Assembly: GCF_023509035.1 (NCBI RefSeq)
Contig: NZ_CP075583.1
Span: forward strand, 3,596,001-3,660,000
DNA length: 64,000 nt
Source of the DNA: Janthinobacterium lividum
Lineage (GTDB): Bacteria > Pseudomonadota > Gammaproteobacteria > Burkholderiales > Burkholderiaceae_D
Reading direction: 5' to 3'
The translations under genes and the position numbers were made by a program. Positions 47,472 to 56,740 of the stretch are shown here, in pieces (within the stretch, counting starts at the first letter, position 1; each line of letters begins with the position of its first letter). The notes under the pieces were generated by a model. That model was not told where the DNA came from. It did no database searches and saw nothing but the letters and a program-made list of their open reading frames with translations.

Positions 47472-48164
47472 ATGCCGTATGAATTTCATTTTGAACTCGT
47501 CATGCAATCGCTGGACCGCCTGTTGTGGGGCGCGGCGCTGACGATACGCCTGAGCGCCATGTCGATGGTGCTGGGCCTGGCGGTGGGCGTGTGCGCGGCC
47601 GTCATCCTGAAGAACGGTCCCGCCTATGCCCGCGCGGCGGTGCGCGCCTATGTCGAGGTGATTCGCAGCACGCCGTTCCTGGTGCAGCTGTTCATCATTT
47701 ACTTTGGCTTGCCGTCGCTGGGCCTGCAGCTCGACGCGAACGGCGCCGCGCTCGTCGCCATGACGGTCAACCTGGGCGCCTATGCGGCGGAAATCGTGCG
47801 CGCCGGCATAGTCGCCGTGCATCCGTCGCAGCTGGAGGCGGCCCAGGCGCTGGGCATGACGCGCTGGCAGGTGATGCGCCACGTGGTGTTGCTGCCGGCG
47901 CTGGAAAAAGTCTATCCGGCGCTGGCCAGCCAGTTCACGCTGATGATGCTCGCCTCCAGCGTCGTATCGGCCATTTCCGCCGAAGAGCTGACCGCCGCTG
48001 CCCACCTGCTCGACGCGGAAACCTTCCGCAGCTTCGAGATCTACATCGTCGTGATGGTGCTGTACATCCTGCTGGCCCTGCTGTTCCGCTTCAGCTTCTG
48101 GGTGCTGGGCCAGATCGTCTTCAAACGCCGCCGCCGTCTGGGCGCGGTGCGCATGGGAGCATGA
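47472..48164 (+). CDS. ABC transporter permease (PAAT type)
   Basis: 230 aa from ATG 47472 with AGGAG nine bases upstream (the frame extends to 47403 without family sequence). About five helices. The cytoplasmic EAA loop is seen in QLEAAQALGMTRWQVMRHVVLLPAL, and the N-terminal segment is RLLWGAALTIRLSAMSM. Pairs with the next permease, overlapping context by 1 bp. Confidence 0.88.
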   Translation: MPYEFHFELVMQSLDRLLWGAALTIRLSAMSMVLGLAVGVCAAVILKNGPAYARAAVRAYVEVIRSTPFLVQLFIIYFGLPSLGLQLDANGAALVAMTVNLGAYAAEIVRAGIVAVHPSQLEAAQALGMTRWQVMRHVVLLPALEKVYPALASQFTLMMLASSVVSAISAEELTAAAHLLDAETFRSFEIYIVVMVLYILLALLFRFSFWVLGQIVFKRRRRLGAVRMGA

Positions 48165-48165
48165 C

Positions 48166-48816
48166 ATGATCAGTGACTTTTCCTGGGATAACCTGCAATT
48201 TCTGCTCGAGGCCACGCGCTGGACCATCGGCCTGTCGCTGATCGTCTTTCTCACGGGCGGCATCGCCGGCTTCGCGGTGGCGCTGCTGCGCACGGCGCGC
48301 AGCCCGTTCCTGCGATTCGCCAGCGCCCTGTACATCCAGCTGATCCAGGGCACGCCCGTGCTGATCGTGCTGTTCCTTACCTATTACGGCCTGGCCCTGT
48401 TCGGCTACAAGCTGTCGCCGATTGTCGCGGCCGGCGCGGCGATGACGATCTTTTCCAGCGCTTACCTGGGCGAGATCTGGCGCGGCTGCATCGAAGGCGT
48501 GCAGCGGCAGCAGTGGGAAGCGTCCGCCGCGCTGGCGCTGAACCGCCACCAGCAGCTGCGCTACGTGATCCTGCCGCAGGCGCTGCGCCATTCGCTGCCG
48601 TCGACGGTGGGCTTCATGGTGCAGATCATCAAGAACACCTCGATCACCTCGATCATCGGCGTGGTGGAACTGACGCGGGCAGGGCAACTGGTCAGCAACG
48701 CGACCTTCCTGCCTTTCATCGTCTTCCCCGTCGTCGCCTTGATCTACTTCGCGATGTGCTATCCGCTGTCGCGCTACAGCCATTCACTGGAAAGGAAATT
48801 CCATGCCCATCGTTGA
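48166..48816 (+). CDS. ABC transporter permease (PAAT type)
   Basis: 216 aa, about five helices, with the EAA loop QQWEASAALALNRHQQLRYVILPQAL and IQLIQGTPVLIVLFLTYYGLAL, typical of polar amino acid permeases. Overlaps the start of the ATPase gene by 14 nt. Confidence 0.88.
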   Translation: MISDFSWDNLQFLLEATRWTIGLSLIVFLTGGIAGFAVALLRTARSPFLRFASALYIQLIQGTPVLIVLFLTYYGLALFGYKLSPIVAAGAAMTIFSSAYLGEIWRGCIEGVQRQQWEASAALALNRHQQLRYVILPQALRHSLPSTVGFMVQIIKNTSITSIIGVVELTRAGQLVSNATFLPFIVFPVVALIYFAMCYPLSRYSHSLERKFHAHR

Positions 48817-49538
48817 AATTGACAATATCAGCAAGAGCTTCGGCGCCAACCACGTGCTCAAGGGCGTTTCCTTCGCCGTCGAGCGGGGCCAGGTGATCGC
48901 CGTGATCGGCCGCAGCGGCTCCGGCAAGAGCACCATGCTGCGCTGTATCAACGGCCTGGAAACCATCGACAGCGGCAGCATCGTCGTGGCCGGCCATACG
49001 CTGACGGCGCGCCAGGAGCATCTGCTCGACTTGCGCAAGGATGTCGGCATGGTCTTCCAGAGCTACAACCTGTTCCCCCACCTGACGGTGGAAGAAAACG
49101 TCATGCTGGCGCCGCGCATCGTCAAGAAAGTACCCGACGCCCAGGGCCGCGCCACAGGCGCTGCGCGTGCTCAAGCAGGTGGGCCTGGACCACAAGCGCG
49201 AGGCCTATCCCGAGCAGCTGTCGGGCGGCCAGCAGCAGCGCGTGGCGATCGCCCGTTCGCTGGCGATGGAACCGCAGGTGATGTTGTTCGACGAAGTGAC
49301 GTCGGCGCTCGACCCGGAACTGACGCAGGAAGTGCTGAAGGTGATGGAAGAACTGGCGCAGGCGGGCATGACGATGCTGTTGGTGACGCACGAGATGGAG
49401 TTCGCGCGGCGCATGGCCGATGTCACCGTCTTCATGCACCAGGGAACGGTGTGGGAGAGCGGACCGTCCGAAGCCTTCTTCAGCAACCCGAAAACGCCCG
49501 AAGCGCGCCAGTTTGTCGGCGCGGGAGCGATCAAATGA
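48803..49538 (+). pseudogene. ABC transporter ATPase, frameshifted in the helical domain
   Basis: Walker A GRSGSGKST and Q-loop VFQSYNLFPHL are in the first frame. Signature LSGGQQQRVAIARSLA, Walker B VMLFDEVTSALDPEL and the H-loop THEMEF are in the second. One extra G in GGG 49144-49146 causes the shift. Removing it reads VPDAQAAPQALRVLKQVG and gives a normal 244-aa PAAT-type ATPase ending at 49538. The stop overlaps the next start (ATGA). Confidence 0.85.
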
Positions 49539-50281
49539 GCCCCGTCCTGGTGGCGGCGTCGGCCTACGGCGCAAGCAGGGTAAGGCAGCTGGGCCAAAGC
49601 CATTTCATCGACGTGGTGGCCGACGCGGGCGGCGCCGGCATCGAGATCCGCCGCGAGCTGTTCACCTCCGACCTGCCGGACCTGGCGCGCATGGGCGCGG
49701 CGGTGGTCGCGCGCGGCCTGTACTGCGTGTATTCCACGCCCATCGAATTGTGGGGCGCGGACGGTTTGCTGCAGCAGGAGCTGCTGCTGCAGATGCTGGA
49801 CGAGGCGGCGCGCCTGGGGGCGCGTTACCTGAAGGTGTCGCTGGGCCACTACCCGGCCGCGCCGGATTTGCCGGCCTTGAATGCTCTGCTGGCGGTCGCG
49901 CCCGTGGCGTTGCTGGTGGAAAACGACCAGACGGCACATGGCGGCGCGCTGGCGACTATGGCGCGCTTCCTGGCGGCGGCGCGCGAAGGCGGGCTGCCGG
50001 TGGGGCTGACCTTCGACATCGGCAACTGGCGCTGGGTGGGCGAGGACGCGCAGCAGGCGGCGTGCCTGCTGGCGCCGTACGTGCGCTATGTGCATTGCAA
50101 GGCCGTCCTCGATGACGGGGGGCGGCTGTCCGCCTGCGCCGTCTCTGAGGCCGATCCGGCCTGGCGCGCCGTCTTCGCCCACTTTGCGCCGGGCGTGCAG
50201 CGGGCCATCGAATTCCCGTTGGAGGGGGCCGACCTGGTGGCCGAAACGGGCCGCTACATTCAGATGCTGGAGACCGCATGA
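49535..50281 (+). CDS. kguE: KguE-like sugar isomerase/epimerase (TIM barrel)
   Basis: 248 aa of the xylose-isomerase-like TIM-barrel group. Motifs include VAASAYGASRVRQLGQSHFI, GIEIRRELF, LLVENDQT (Glu metal ligand), FDIGNWRW and YVHCKA. In Pseudomonas kgu operons an epimerase-like KguE of unproven role precedes the kinase and reductase, the same order as here. Overlaps its neighbours on both sides by 4 nt. Confidence 0.78.
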   Translation: MSPVLVAASAYGASRVRQLGQSHFIDVVADAGGAGIEIRRELFTSDLPDLARMGAAVVARGLYCVYSTPIELWGADGLLQQELLLQMLDEAARLGARYLKVSLGHYPAAPDLPALNALLAVAPVALLVENDQTAHGGALATMARFLAAAREGGLPVGLTFDIGNWRWVGEDAQQAACLLAPYVRYVHCKAVLDDGGRLSACAVSEADPAWRAVFAHFAPGVQRAIEFPLEGADLVAETGRYIQMLETA

Positions 50282-51264
50282 TGAAACATGAAACGAGTCA
50301 AAAAGCGATGCAAGGGGCGCACGCGCTCGACGTCGTCACCTATGGCGAGGCGATGGCGATGTTCGTAGCCGAGGAAACGGGAGACCTGGCGGCCGTGGCG
50401 CACTTCACGCGCCGCCTGGCCGGCGCCGAGACGAATGTCGCCATCGGCCTGGCGCGCCTGGGCTTGCGGGTCGGCTGGCTGAGCCGCGTGGGCGACGATT
50501 CCTTCGGTCGCTTTATCCGCGCCAGCGTGCAGGCCGAGGGCGTCGATTGCAGCCGGGTCGTCACCGTCGCCGGCCAGTCCAGCGCCTTCCTGCTCAAGGA
50601 GAAGGCCGAGAACGGCGCCGATCCGCTGGTCGAATACTTCCGCAAGGGTTCCGCCGCCAGCCGGCTGGCGCCGGAACATTTCGACCCCGCCTATTTCCTG
50701 TCCGCGCGCCATTTGCACGCCACCGGCGTGGCCGCGGCGCTGTCCGAGACGAGCCTGGCGTTCGCCGGCCAGGCGCTCGACTTCATGCGCGAGCATGGCC
50801 GGACCGTGTCGTTCGATCCGAACCTGCGGCCCTCGCTGTGGCCCTCGCAAGCTGTCATGGTCGAACAGATCAACCGCCTCGCTGCCAAGGCGGACTGGGT
50901 GCTGCCCGGCCTGGGGGAGGGGAAAATTCTCACCGGTCACGACTTGCCGCACGACGTCGCCGGCTTTTATCTGCAGCGGGGCGCGCGGCTGGTGGTCATC
51001 AAGCTGGGCGCCGAGGGCGCCTATTACCGCACGGCCGATGGCGACAGCGGCATGGTGCCGGGCGAGCGCGTGGCCAACGTGGTCGACACGGTGGGCGCCG
51101 GCGACGGCTTCGCGGCCGGCCTGGTCAGCGCCTTGCTGGAAGGCTTGCCGCTGGCGCAGGCGGTAAGGCGCGGCAACAGAGTCGGCGCCTTCGCCATCCA
51201 GGTGGCCGGCGACATGGAAGGCTTGCCGACCCGCGCCCAACTCGACGCGCTGGCCCAATCTTGA
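50278..51264 (+). CDS. kguK: PfkB-family sugar-acid kinase (2-ketogluconate kinase, KguK-like)
   Basis: 328 aa. PfkB fold with YGEAMAMF, NVAIGLARLG and the C-terminal signature DTVGAGDGFAAG, containing the catalytic Asp. Expected to phosphorylate 2-ketogluconate to 2-keto-6-phosphogluconate. 2-keto-3-deoxygluconate kinase (KdgK) is the main alternative, and gene order favours KguK. The start is ATG 50278 or the adjacent ATG 50281. Confidence 0.78.
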   Translation: MMKHETSQKAMQGAHALDVVTYGEAMAMFVAEETGDLAAVAHFTRRLAGAETNVAIGLARLGLRVGWLSRVGDDSFGRFIRASVQAEGVDCSRVVTVAGQSSAFLLKEKAENGADPLVEYFRKGSAASRLAPEHFDPAYFLSARHLHATGVAAALSETSLAFAGQALDFMREHGRTVSFDPNLRPSLWPSQAVMVEQINRLAAKADWVLPGLGEGKILTGHDLPHDVAGFYLQRGARLVVIKLGAEGAYYRTADGDSGMVPGERVANVVDTVGAGDGFAAGLVSALLEGLPLAQAVRRGNRVGAFAIQVAGDMEGLPTRAQLDALAQS

Positions 51265-51284
51265 ACCGAACAGGGGAAACACTC

Positions 51285-52244
51285 GTGAAAAAACATGTGG
51301 TTGTGTATAAAAAGCTGGCCGAGCCGCTGCTGGCGCGCCTGCGCGCCGAATGCGAGGTGACGTACTTCGAGGCGATCGATGCGGGCAACCGCGCCGCGTT
51401 CGCCGCCGCCATCCGCGGCGCGCACGGCTTGCTGGGCGCCAGCGTGCGCCTGGACCGCGAACTGCTGGACCCGGCCTTTGACCTGCGCATCATTTCCACC
51501 ATTTCGGTGGGCGTCGACCAGTTCGACGTCGATTATTTGCGCGAACGGGGCATCTTGCTGGCCAATACGCCGGACGTGCTGACGGAAACGACGGCCGATA
51601 CGATCTTCGCGCTGATCCTGGCCAGCGCGCGGCGCGTTGTCGAACTGGCCGAATTCGTCAAGGCCGGACGCTGGACGCGCAGCGTGGGGGAAAGCCAGTA
51701 TGGCGTCAACGTGCATGGCAAGACCATCGGCATGCTGGGCATGGGCCGCATCGGCCGCGCCGTCGCCCGCCGCGCTGCGCTGGGTTTCGGCATGCAGGTG
51801 CTGTACGTGAATGGCGAGGCGGTGCCCGAGGTGGAGGTGGCGCTGGGCGCGCGCCAGGTGGCGCTCGACGACTTGCTGGCCGGCTCCGATTTCGTCTGCG
51901 TGGTGCTGCCGCTGACGGCGCAGACGGAACGCATGATGGGTCGGCGCGAGTTCGCGCTGATGCGCCCCGGCGCCATCTTCATCAACGGTTCGCGCGGGCG
52001 CATCGTCGACGAGGCGGCGCTGATCGAGGCGCTGCAACAGGGCACCATCCACGGCGCCGGTCTCGACGTGTTCGAGCGCGAACCGCTGGCGCCGGACAAT
52101 CCGCTGCCGGGCATGGCCAATGTGGTGGCGCTGCCGCACATCGGCTCGGCCACGCATGAAACGCGCTACGCCATGGCGCAGCAGGCCGTGGACAACCTGC
52201 TGGCCGGCTTGCGGGGCGAGCGTCCGCGCCACCTGGTGAGCTAA
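51285..52244 (+). CDS. kguD: D-2-hydroxyacid dehydrogenase (2-keto-6-phosphogluconate reductase, KguD-like)
   Basis: 319 aa from GTG 51285 with AGGGGA upstream; a much longer frame extends back into the kinase gene without meaning. Rossmann motif GMLGMGRIGRAVARR, catalytic Arg in NGSRGRIVDE, Glu, and His in LPHIGSATHET. Expected to reduce 2-keto-6-phosphogluconate to 6-phosphogluconate, feeding the Entner-Doudoroff pathway. A glyoxylate/2-ketogluconate reductase (GhrB-like) role is the alternative. Confidence 0.8.
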   Translation: MKKHVVVYKKLAEPLLARLRAECEVTYFEAIDAGNRAAFAAAIRGAHGLLGASVRLDRELLDPAFDLRIISTISVGVDQFDVDYLRERGILLANTPDVLTETTADTIFALILASARRVVELAEFVKAGRWTRSVGESQYGVNVHGKTIGMLGMGRIGRAVARRAALGFGMQVLYVNGEAVPEVEVALGARQVALDDLLAGSDFVCVVLPLTAQTERMMGRREFALMRPGAIFINGSRGRIVDEAALIEALQQGTIHGAGLDVFEREPLAPDNPLPGMANVVALPHIGSATHETRYAMAQQAVDNLLAGLRGERPRHLVS

Positions 52245-52271
52245 GCGCAGTATCCACAGACAGGGAAAGAG

Positions 52272-53288
52272 ATGAAGAAGAAGGTAGTAGGGGCAATGAT
52301 CATTGGCGCCAGCAGTGGCCTGTGTAATGCGCAGTCGAACGTGGCCATGTACGGCATCGCGGACCTGGGCGTGGTGTCCGAGAACGGCGGCGCTGGCGGC
52401 AGGGTGCTCAAGGTGACCAGCGGCATCGCCAACGGCTCGCGGCTGGGTTTCAAGGGCAGCGAAGACCTGGGTGGCGGCATGACGGCGCTGTTTGCGATGG
52501 ATGCGGGCATCCTGGCCGACACGGGCGGCTCAGCGCAGGGCGGCCTGCTGTTCGGACGCCAGGCCTTCGTCGGCCTGAGCGGCGCGGCGGGCACGCTGCG
52601 GCTGGGCCGCCAGTACACGTTCATCGATAGCAGCCTGGGCGCGCTGGATCCGTTTTACCTGGGATTTGCGGGCAGGATGAGCAATGTCTTCACGGCTGGC
52701 TACATCAGCCGCGTCGATAACAGCATCACCTACAGCTCGCCCGTGCGCGGCGGACTGTCCGGCGAACTGGCGTACGGCTTCGGCGAAGTGCCCGGCGACG
52801 CGGCGGCCAGGCGCTACACGGGCGCGGCGGCCACCTATGCCAGCGGGCCGCTGTATGTGCGCATGGCGCACCAGGATGCCAACACCATATCAAACGCGCA
52901 GCTGGCGGGCAGGGCGCGCAACACGGTGCTTGGCGCCACCTGGGACTTCGGCGTGGTCAAGGCGCATGGCGCCGTCGCCGTCAGCAAGAGCACTGCGGGC
53001 GCCGCCACCACGGTCGACAGCGCGGACCTGATGCTGGGCGCCACCTTGCCGGTGGGCCCGCACCGCGTCCTGTTCTCGTACGTGCGGCGTGACGACCGGC
53101 GCGCCGCCAACGGTGACGCTTCCCAGATCGGCATCGGCTACACCTACGCGCTGTCGAAGCGCAGCACCTTGTACGCGGCCTATGCGCATATCGACAACCG
53201 CAACGGCGCCGCCTATGTGGTGGGCAATGCCACCGACAACGGCACCGGCAACCAGGCCTGGAACCTCGGCCTGCGCCACACTTTTTAA
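52272..53288 (+). CDS. Gram-negative porin (Burkholderia type)
   Basis: 338 aa. Signal peptide ending GLCNA, then QSNVAMYGIADLGV, SRLGFKGSEDLGGGM, RQAFVGLSG and a C-terminal LGLRHTF ending in Phe, all typical of the 16-strand trimeric porins of Burkholderiales. Co-located with the kgu-like genes, it probably supplies outer-membrane passage of the sugar acid. Confidence 0.9.
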   Translation: MKKKVVGAMIIGASSGLCNAQSNVAMYGIADLGVVSENGGAGGRVLKVTSGIANGSRLGFKGSEDLGGGMTALFAMDAGILADTGGSAQGGLLFGRQAFVGLSGAAGTLRLGRQYTFIDSSLGALDPFYLGFAGRMSNVFTAGYISRVDNSITYSSPVRGGLSGELAYGFGEVPGDAAARRYTGAAATYASGPLYVRMAHQDANTISNAQLAGRARNTVLGATWDFGVVKAHGAVAVSKSTAGAATTVDSADLMLGATLPVGPHRVLFSYVRRDDRRAANGDASQIGIGYTYALSKRSTLYAAYAHIDNRNGAAYVVGNATDNGTGNQAWNLGLRHTF

Positions 53289-53300
53289 CTGGAGAATGGA

Positions 53301-54303
53301 ATGAAGAAGATCGGATGGATTTTGGTCGGCGCCAGCACCGTGGCGCGCGAATGGATGGTCGACGCGATCCGCCAGCAGGGTGACGCGGAAGTGCTGGCCG
53401 TGGTCAGCACGGACGCCGCGCGCGGCGCCGCCTTCGCCGAGCAGTTCGGCATAGCCGCCAGCTACACGGACTTGAATGCGGCGCTGGCCCATCCGGGCGC
53501 GGACGCCGTGTACATCAGCACCACCAATGAGTGGCATATGGCGCAGACGCTGCAGGCGGCGCGCGCCGGCAAGCACGTGCTGTGCGAGAAGCCGCTGGCG
53601 CTGAACCTGGAGGATGCCCGCCGCATGCTGGACGGCTGCGCCGAAGCGGGCGTGGTGCTGGGAATTAACCACCACTTGCGCAACGCCGCCAGCCACGGCA
53701 AGGTGCGCGAGCTGATACGCGCCGGCGAGATCGGCCAGCCCTTGTATTGCCGCGTGCTGCACGCGAACAACCTGCCGCAGCACCTGCGCGGCTGGCGCCT
53801 GCACGCGCCGGAATCGGGCGGCGTCACGCTCGACATGTTCGTGCACGATGTCGACACCTTGCGCTTCCTGCTCGATGCAGAACCGCGCCACGTGACAGCC
53901 TGCGCCACCAGCGGCGGCATGACGGTGGCCGGGCTGGAAGAGGGCCTGATGGCCGTCATCGAGTTCGACAATGGCACCCTGGTACAGGTGCACGACGCGT
54001 TCAACGCGCCGCATTCGCTGTCCGGCGTGGAAATCATCGGCACCAAGGGCACGATCTTCGCCATCGGCGTCATGACGCAGCGCCCCGTCGGCACCATCTG
54101 CCTGACCCGCGACGATGGCAGCGTCGACATCCCCGTCGAGCATGAAAAACCTGTACGTGCGCTCGGTGCGCGCCTTCCAGCGCGCCATGCGCGGCGAAGG
54201 GCAGCCGGCCGCCACTGGCGACGACGGCATGCGCGCGCTGGCCACGGCGCTGGCGGCGCAGCAGGCCTGCCGCAGCCACCAGCGAGTGACCCTGGCCGGC
54301 TGA
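53301..54303 (+). pseudogene. Gfo/Idh/MocA-family oxidoreductase, frameshifted near the C-terminus
   Basis: NAD(P)-dependent sugar dehydrogenase family. Rossmann start GWILVGASTVAREWM, catalytic EKPLAL, then the substrate domain. The A5 run 54145-54149 shifts the frame at VEHE. Removing one A gives NLYVRSVRAFQRAMRGEGQPA and a 333-aa protein ending at 54303, before the terminator. As read, translation would run on to 54335 through the terminator stem. The substrate is unknown, likely a sugar acid or derivative given the cluster. Confidence 0.85.
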
Positions 54304-54320
54304 CGTCCTGCGGCAGACGT

Positions 54321-54360
54321 AAAAAAGCCGCCTGATCGCAAAAATCAGGCGGCTTTTTTT
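54321..54360 (+). terminator. Strong intrinsic terminator ending the sugar-acid operon
   Basis: AAAAAAGCCGCCTGAT pairs with ATCAGGCGGCTTTTTT around a 7-nt loop, with a T-run. It works for both strands by symmetry. Confidence 0.92.
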
Positions 54361-54373
54361 GCCTTGAAGCATC

Positions 54374-54493
54374 GAACGCCTGAAAAATCGTAGCGAGCGG
54401 ATGGGAGTTGCGGCTAAGAAGCGCAACTGTGCTATGGCACAGTGAGCATCGCAGGCCGCAAATCGCGACGCGCAGTAGATTTTTCAGGTGTTC
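54374..54493. repeat. 120-nt nested inverted-repeat element abutting lysS
   Basis: Outer arms GAACgCCTGAAAAATC (54374-54389) and GATTTTTCAGGtGTTC (54478-54493) match at 15 of 16. Inside are TTGCGGC (54408-54414) with GCCGCAA (54455-54461), then ACTGTGC-TATG-GCACAGT (54426-54443). The whole folds as one long multi-stem hairpin, ending one base from the lysS stop. It could be a dispersed repeat (REP/MITE-like) or a structured 3' UTR. Confidence 0.6.
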
Positions 54494-54494
54494 A

Positions 54495-56024
54495 TCACTC
54501 TTCGCGGCGCAGATGAGGGAACAGCAGCACGTCGCGGATGTTTGGCGAATCCGTGATGATCATCATCAGGCGGTCGATGCCGATGCCGCAGCCGCCGGCT
54601 GGCGGCATGCCGTATTCCAGCGCGCGGATGTAGTCGGCGTCGTAGAACATTGCCTCTTCATCGCCGGCATCCTTGGCGGCCACTTGCGCCAGGAAGCGGG
54701 CCGACTGGTCTTCCGCGTCGTTCAACTCGGAGAAGCCGTTGGCGATTTCGCGGCCCACCATGAACAGTTCAAAACGTTCGGTGATGCCGGCCACCGTGTC
54801 GGAAGCGCGCGCCAGTGGCGACACTTCGACCGGGTAGTCGATGATGTAGGTCGGTTCCCACAGCTGCGCTTCAGCCGTCTCTTCGAACAGCGCCAGTTGC
54901 AGCGCGCCCAGGCCGGCCGTGGCGAACGGCTTGACGCCGAATTTCTTCAGCTCTTCCTTGATGAATTCCGCATCGTTCAACTGTTCCGGCGTGTAGCCCG
55001 GCGCGTACTTGTTGATCGCTTCGACGATGGTCAGGCGGTGGAACGGCTTGGCCAGGTCCAGCTCGCGGCCGCCGTAGGTCAGGGTAGCGGTGCCGTGCGC
55101 GTCGATGGCGGCCTGGCGGATGACGGCTTCCGTGAAGTCCATCAGCCATTTGTAGTCGGTGTAGGCCGCGTAGAATTCCATCATCGTGAATTCAGGATTG
55201 TGACGGATCGACACGCCTTCGTTGCGGAAGTTGCGGTTGATTTCGAACACGCGGTCGAAGCCGCCCACGACCAGGCGCTTCAGGTACAGCTCGGGCGCGA
55301 TGCGCAGGAACATTTGCATGTCCAGCGCATTGTGGTGCGTGATGAACGGTTTTGCCGCCGCGCCGCCCGGGATCGTGTGCAGCATCGGCGTTTCCACTTC
55401 CATGAACTCGTTCTTTTCCATGAAGCGGCGGATCGACGAGATGGCGGCGGTACGCGCCTTGAAGGTGCGGCGCGTCTCTTCGTTCATGATCAGGTCGACG
55501 TAGCGCTGGCGGTACTTCGTTTCCTGGTCGGCCAGGCCGTGGAATTTGTCCGGCAGTGGGCGCAGCGACTTGGTGATCAGGCGCAGTTCCGTGACCTTGA
55601 TGGTCAGTTCGTCCGTCTTGGTCTTGAACAGGGTGCCCGTCACGCCCAGGATATCGCCCAGGTCATAGTGGTGCAGGGCGGCCATGGCCGCTTCGCCGGT
55701 CAGGTCAAGCGTGGCGTAGATCTGGATGCGGCCGTCGGCTTTCGGGCCGGAAGCATCCTGCAGGGTGGCGAAAGCGGCTTTCTTGCCCGCTTCGCGCTTG
55801 AGCATCATGCGGCCGGCCAGCACCACGGTGACAGGTTCGGCTTCCAGCTCTTCGCGCGTCTTGGCGCCGTATTGCGTGTGCAGATCGGCCGCCTTGTGCT
55901 CTGGGCGGAAATCGTTCGGGAAGGCGATGCCTTGTTCGCGCAGTGCGGCCAGCTTGACGCGGCGCTCCGCGATGATCTTGTTTTCATCGGGGGCGGCGGC
56001 TTGTTCTTGGATATCCGTAGTCAT
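54495..56024 (-). CDS. lysS: Lysyl-tRNA synthetase, class II
   Basis: 509 aa, normal length. N-terminal OB-fold anticodon domain ([23 protein letters not shown]), then class II motifs: motif 1 with [15 protein letters not shown], motif 2 [20 protein letters not shown], motif 3 [11 protein letters not shown]. It is the last gene of prfB-HAD-lysS, 18 bp after the HAD gene. Confidence 0.97.
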   Translation of the reverse strand: MTTDIQEQAAAPDENKIIAERRVKLAALREQGIAFPNDFRPEHKAADLHTQYGAKTREELEAEPVTVVLAGRMMLKREAGKKAAFATLQDASGPKADGRIQIYATLDLTGEAAMAALHHYDLGDILGVTGTLFKTKTDELTIKVTELRLITKSLRPLPDKFHGLADQETKYRQRYVDLIMNEETRRTFKARTAAISSIRRFMEKNEFMEVETPMLHTIPGGAAAKPFITHHNALDMQMFLRIAPELYLKRLVVGGFDRVFEINRNFRNEGVSIRHNPEFTMMEFYAAYTDYKWLMDFTEAVIRQAAIDAHGTATLTYGGRELDLAKPFHRLTIVEAINKYAPGYTPEQLNDAEFIKEELKKFGVKPFATAGLGALQLALFEETAEAQLWEPTYIIDYPVEVSPLARASDTVAGITERFELFMVGREIANGFSELNDAEDQSARFLAQVAAKDAGDEEAMFYDADYIRALEYGMPPAGGCGIGIDRLMMIITDSPNIRDVLLFPHLRREE

Positions 56025-56042
56025 GGTGTTCTTCGTTGGTGA

Positions 56043-56738
56043 TTATTGATGATGTGGTGCCAGCGCTGGCGCCACGCTGGCAAACAGTGCGTCGACGTCG
56101 AGGGCGGAGAAATCCGGCACGATGGCAATGACGTTGTCGAAGGTGGCAAACGCCTCGGCCGGCAGGGTGGTGGTGAGTACCACGACGCGCATGCCGGCAC
56201 GGCGCGCCGCTTCCACGCCCAGGGGCGCGTCTTCAAAGACGATGCAGTCTTGTGGCAGCGCGCCGGCCAGCAGCGCGCCTTTCAGGAAAACGTCGGGGTG
56301 CGGCTTGCCCCGCTCCACGTCGGCTGCGCCGACGATGGCGTCGAAGCGGTGGCGCAGGTCCAGGCCGTCGAGCGTGAACGCGATGTTCTCGTCCGGCGCG
56401 GCCGTGCCCACCACCAGCCCGACGCCGGCCTGGCGCGCGCTGGCGATCAGCCGGTCGAAGCCGGCCACCGTGGCCAGGTGCGGGCCGTACAGTTCGCGGT
56501 AGACAACTTCCTTTTCAGCCAGCAGGGTCACGTGGTCGGCATCCTCGCCCAGGTATTTGGCGATGATTTCGTGTCCCTGCCGTCCTGCCGTGTCGCGGAA
56601 AAAGGCGTCCGCATCCAGCGCATGGCCGTGGCGTTCAAAGAACGCCAGCCACGATGTCGTGTGGAAGGCCATGTTGTCGACGATTGTGCCATCCATGTCG
56701 AACAGGAAGGCGCGCTGCGCTGGAACGGATGCGTTCAT
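56043..56738 (-). CDS. HAD-superfamily phosphatase (beta-phosphoglucomutase-like)
   Basis: 231 aa. Nucleophile motif LFDMDGTIVDNM, motif II VVGTAAP, Lys in ERGKPHPDVFLK, acidic motif IVFEDAPLGVEAA. The cap-domain type matches beta-phosphoglucomutase-like HADs, so the substrate is a small sugar phosphate or related metabolite. It lies 2 bp after prfB. Confidence 0.85.
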   Translation of the reverse strand: MNASVPAQRAFLFDMDGTIVDNMAFHTTSWLAFFERHGHALDADAFFRDTAGRQGHEIIAKYLGEDADHVTLLAEKEVVYRELYGPHLATVAGFDRLIASARQAGVGLVVGTAAPDENIAFTLDGLDLRHRFDAIVGAADVERGKPHPDVFLKGALLAGALPQDCIVFEDAPLGVEAARRAGMRVVVLTTTLPAEAFATFDNVIAIVPDFSALDVDALFASVAPALAPHHQ

Positions 56739-56740
56739 CC

